A stretch of 7,713 bases of DNA from Thermoplasmata archaeon. Its GTDB lineage: Archaea > Thermoplasmatota > Thermoplasmata > SG8-5. Shown one piece after another: positions 5,592 through 7,713 of the stretch; positions within the stretch are counted from its first letter, which is position 1, and the number at the start of each line of letters is the position of its first letter. A model generated the notes under the pieces. The model did no database searches, was not told the origin of the DNA, and was given only the letters and a program-made list of their open reading frames with translations. The stretch is from assembly GCA_023136815.1 (NCBI GenBank), contig JAGLQM010000036.1:1-7713 (forward strand). Reading direction: 5' to 3'. A program made the position numbers and the translations under genes.

Positions 5592-6078
5592 CTATCTCTT
5601 TTTCTTCCCAATCTTTTTCACAACTCTGTCAAAATCCGAGAGATATTCCCTGTCCTGGATTATGCGGTATTTGTCATATTCTTGTTCTGCCTTGATACCT
5701 GCTTCCAGTGCACTAACACGCCCTTTATCATGTATTCCCTGAGGGTTCTTGTGGCCAGATACGGAACTGCGTGGCCTGGTATGAATTCACCCGGTAGCCC
5801 ACTGAGATTATGGTGTCTAGGTTGTAGAGTTTGATGGGCTTGTCCGAATGGGCAAAGTGCATTATTTGCACATTGCTTTCTTCTTCCAACTCACCACTGG
5901 AAAATATATTATTCAAGTGCTTTGTGATAACACTTCTCTCCTTGTCGAAAAGTTGGCCAATTGTTTTTTGCGTCATCCAGACACTTTCATCTTTCAGCAC
6001 CACCTCAACATTGACATCGCCGTCCTTCGATGTGTATAGGATGAAATTTGTTTGATTATCAGGAACGGTTTTGTTCAT
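5592..6078 (-). pseudogene. RhuM-family protein remnant, frameshifted and internally deleted
   Basis: The first 108 residues are a good RhuM N-terminus: WMTQKTIGQLFDKERSVITK (34-53), HLNNIFSSGELEEES and YNLDTIISVGYRVNS, ending at ATQFRIW. The frame then runs into a spurious PQEPSGNT and a stop at 5728. Loss of one base near 5753-5755 explains this: the next frame reads ATRTLREYMIKG, the expected continuation. A third frame then gives GRVSALEAGIKAEQEYDKYR, followed by IIQDREYLSDFDRVVKKIG and a stop at 5592, matching RhuM C-termini. Some 150 residues of the usual 310-340 are missing between them. RhuM proteins are of unclear function, found near mobile elements and pathogenicity islands. The ATG has GAGG 8 nt upstream, so the original start survives, and a truncated 116-residue product could still be made. 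It sits between pheT and tRNA-Ser. Confidence 0.87.
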
Positions 6079-6189
6079 AATTCTTTCCTCGCAGGGATTA
6101 TGCGATTTTTGGTTCTTAAAGACTTATGGGGGGTGAACGAAAGTATTGGAATGCGTGGTGTTTGCATACCCGGTCTATTCCCAACATGT

Positions 6190-7713
6190 CTAATCTATTG
6201 ACAACTCAAACCCAGCCACCGGATACCCAAGTTCAAAGTTCTCCAGCACCTGAGGGCTGTACTCCCCGAAACTGCCAGCTGGCTTTCCATCTATCAGAAT
6301 TTCCGCGGACCGGCCAGGAATATATGCCGGGTCTTCACACGGCCCCAAATCAAACCTGATGTTCATGTCTCGCAAATATGTCTGCACCAGCGACTTAATC
6401 TCGGTAAAGCCAGCCTTGGAATGCATGGCCAGTGCTGCAATATGGCGTATGGTATCAGTTCCAACAACCACGTCACCCACCTCGAAGATATTTTGCGGTA
6501 AATCGCGATGCTTATTTGCCTTGAAGAACATGAACATGCTTGGTGCGAGGGTCATGCGCATGCATGTTAGATAATCATTAATTGGATTCTGGATTTTGAC
6601 CAGTTTGGAGGATTCCGGCCTTTGCATTAATTCGAATTGCTCCTTCTCGCAAGAAAGCGCAATGCTCTTCACTTCCAGGTATCCGTGGCCCATGAGCAAA
6701 CGCCTGGTGAGATTGGATTTTATTTCGATTTCTCTTTCTTTCCCGAATGTCAGGCTCTTGGGCATGGTTCCGATTATTTGGCCGTAGCCAGCTCCTATAG
6801 CAACGTCCTCAATCAGGTCAACATTGTGGATGATATCGTTCCGATAGGCTGGAGTTTTGACAGATATTTTTTCGCCATTTGATGTGGCACCGAAGCCCAT
6901 CTTTCCAAGGTATTCGATTATTTGCTCGGTGGAATACTCAGTACCAAGAAGTTTATTGACTTCCTCCCGGGTGATTTCTCTGGTTTTCGGCTTCAAATCA
7001 GGAAGAATCATTTCATTATCTGGATATTGAACTTTAACTGTCTCGATTTTCCCTCCCCTTTCTGCAAGCATTGTGGCGATAATATTTAGTGTCATATTCA
7101 GGGCGTTCATATCAGTGCCAGTGAGGTCAAGGAATAATTCAGTGGTATTTTCTGTGACGGAAGTAATATTTCCATTAATGATTGGCGGGAAGCTTAGTAC
7201 CTGGCCTTCAGAATCCAGAATGATAGGATATTTTGTCTGGTTTTCCAGAACCCAGGCATATTCCATGCCCTTCTCATGAGATTCAAGAATCTCGTCCATG
7301 TCCATTGCCGAGTCATAGCCAAGGGGAGCAAATTTTATGCTCTTTGGATCAACTGCCTTGTAGACAAAAGGCGGCTTCAAATCCCGCATATCATGAACAC
7401 CGATTGCCACTTTTTTCCGCTTCCGACCAAGTGTCAAATGCAATTTCTCCTGTGCCTCCATAAGCGAGGCAATGAGTTCGTCAGTCATGTTAACTCCACG
7501 AACTATGCCAGCAACTATGAACGGTCTTACATCATTAACAGATTCTTCCACTTTAAGGACAACTTCTCCAGGCTTGACTTCGTAATCAGCCAGTCCCTTG
7601 TCCTTGCCAATAAAATTGCGCACCGCTCTTGCCACACCTTCGACAGAGTACAAGTCTGGACGATTGGGGAAAAACTCAACATTCATTGTGTCGCCGTCAA
7701 CACTGTCAATATC
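6190..7713 (-). CDS. pheT: Phenylalanyl-tRNA synthetase beta subunit, archaeal type, 5' end missing
   Basis: This is the beta subunit of the cytoplasmic alpha2-beta2 enzyme that charges tRNA-Phe. The frame is open to the right window edge, so the ATG at 7686 is internal: nine further residues (DIDSVDGDT) precede it and fit the family. The visible part is 507 residues; archaeal PheT is about 540-560, so some 30-40 N-terminal residues are missing. FFPNRPDLYSVEGVARAVR (residues 14-32) is the characteristic N-terminal signature. A B3/B4-type editing region follows (about 80-190), then a B5 domain (about 245-315; EITREEVNKLLG, TPAYRNDIIHNVDLIEDVAI) and the catalytic-like C-terminal core (about 330-507; SNLTRRLLMGHGYLEV, NIFEVGDVV). 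The short archaeal/eukaryotic layout, lacking the bacterial EMAP and anticodon-binding-like ends, is a main clue to the organism. The stop is followed by 111 bp without a gene before the RhuM remnant. Confidence 0.95.
   Translation of the reverse strand, partial: DIDSVDGDTMNVEFFPNRPDLYSVEGVARAVRNFIGKDKGLADYEVKPGEVVLKVEESVNDVRPFIVAGIVRGVNMTDELIASLMEAQEKLHLTLGRKRKKVAIGVHDMRDLKPPFVYKAVDPKSIKFAPLGYDSAMDMDEILESHEKGMEYAWVLENQTKYPIILDSEGQVLSFPPIINGNITSVTENTTELFLDLTGTDMNALNMTLNIIATMLAERGGKIETVKVQYPDNEMILPDLKPKTREITREEVNKLLGTEYSTEQIIEYLGKMGFGATSNGEKISVKTPAYRNDIIHNVDLIEDVAIGAGYGQIIGTMPKSLTFGKEREIEIKSNLTRRLLMGHGYLEVKSIALSCEKEQFELMQRPESSKLVKIQNPINDYLTCMRMTLAPSMFMFFKANKHRDLPQNIFEVGDVVVGTDTIRHIAALAMHSKAGFTEIKSLVQTYLRDMNIRFDLGPCEDPAYIPGRSAEILIDGKPAGSFGEYSPQVLENFELGYPVAGFELSID

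Noticed and set aside
5560..5834. Plus-strand open frames over the RhuM remnant
   Set aside because: They are antisense to recognisable RhuM sequence and have no family features of their own.
7684..7686. ATG at 7686 as the pheT start
   Set aside because: The frame continues upstream to the window edge with family-like residues, and the archaeal PheT N-terminus before FFPNRPDL is longer.

Overview
The window looks archaeal. The evidence is a PheT protein of the archaeal/eukaryotic short type, TATA-like boxes about 25 nt upstream of genes, a type II tRNA-Ser with no encoded CCA, and a mix of Shine-Dalgarno-led starts and one apparently leaderless gene. The lineage cannot be fixed from sequence alone; a heterotrophic euryarchaeal or Thermoplasmatota-like organism is my guess. 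Every supported gene is on the minus strand, so the window reads right to left.

Right part (about 6190-7713): the 3' portion of pheT, a housekeeping gene whose 5' end lies beyond the window. Immediately downstream is a decayed RhuM-family gene (5592-6078) carrying a frameshift and a large internal deletion.

Middle part (about 3810-5556): a small accessory block. It starts with a tRNA-Ser(UGA) gene that carries about 30 nt more than expected in the D-arm region, either an unusual intron or an insertion. Beyond its 3' end lies an inverted copy of the tRNA 3' terminus. Next come two near-identical 96-bp direct repeats, 1450 bp apart, which bracket a two-gene AT-rich operon. Its first gene encodes a ribbon-helix-helix-like protein with an unknown C-terminal region. 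Its second encodes an unrecognised protein with a histidine-rich stretch. The layout suggests a mobile or recombination-prone cassette next to a tRNA gene, possibly a toxin-antitoxin or defence-like pair, but no function is shown.

Left part (1-3560): a tight operon for leucine breakdown. It encodes a methylglutaconyl-CoA hydratase (LiuC type), then 3-methylcrotonyl-CoA carboxylase in three pieces: biotin carboxylase, a separate BT/biotin-carrier protein, and the carboxyltransferase (MccB), which runs off the left edge. The carboxylase converts 3-methylcrotonyl-CoA to 3-methylglutaconyl-CoA and the hydratase converts that to HMG-CoA. Gene junctions are 0 to 8 nt with good Shine-Dalgarno sites, so the products are probably made together. 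The alpha subunit that is one polypeptide in most bacteria and in mitochondria is split here exactly between its biotin carboxylase and BT domains.
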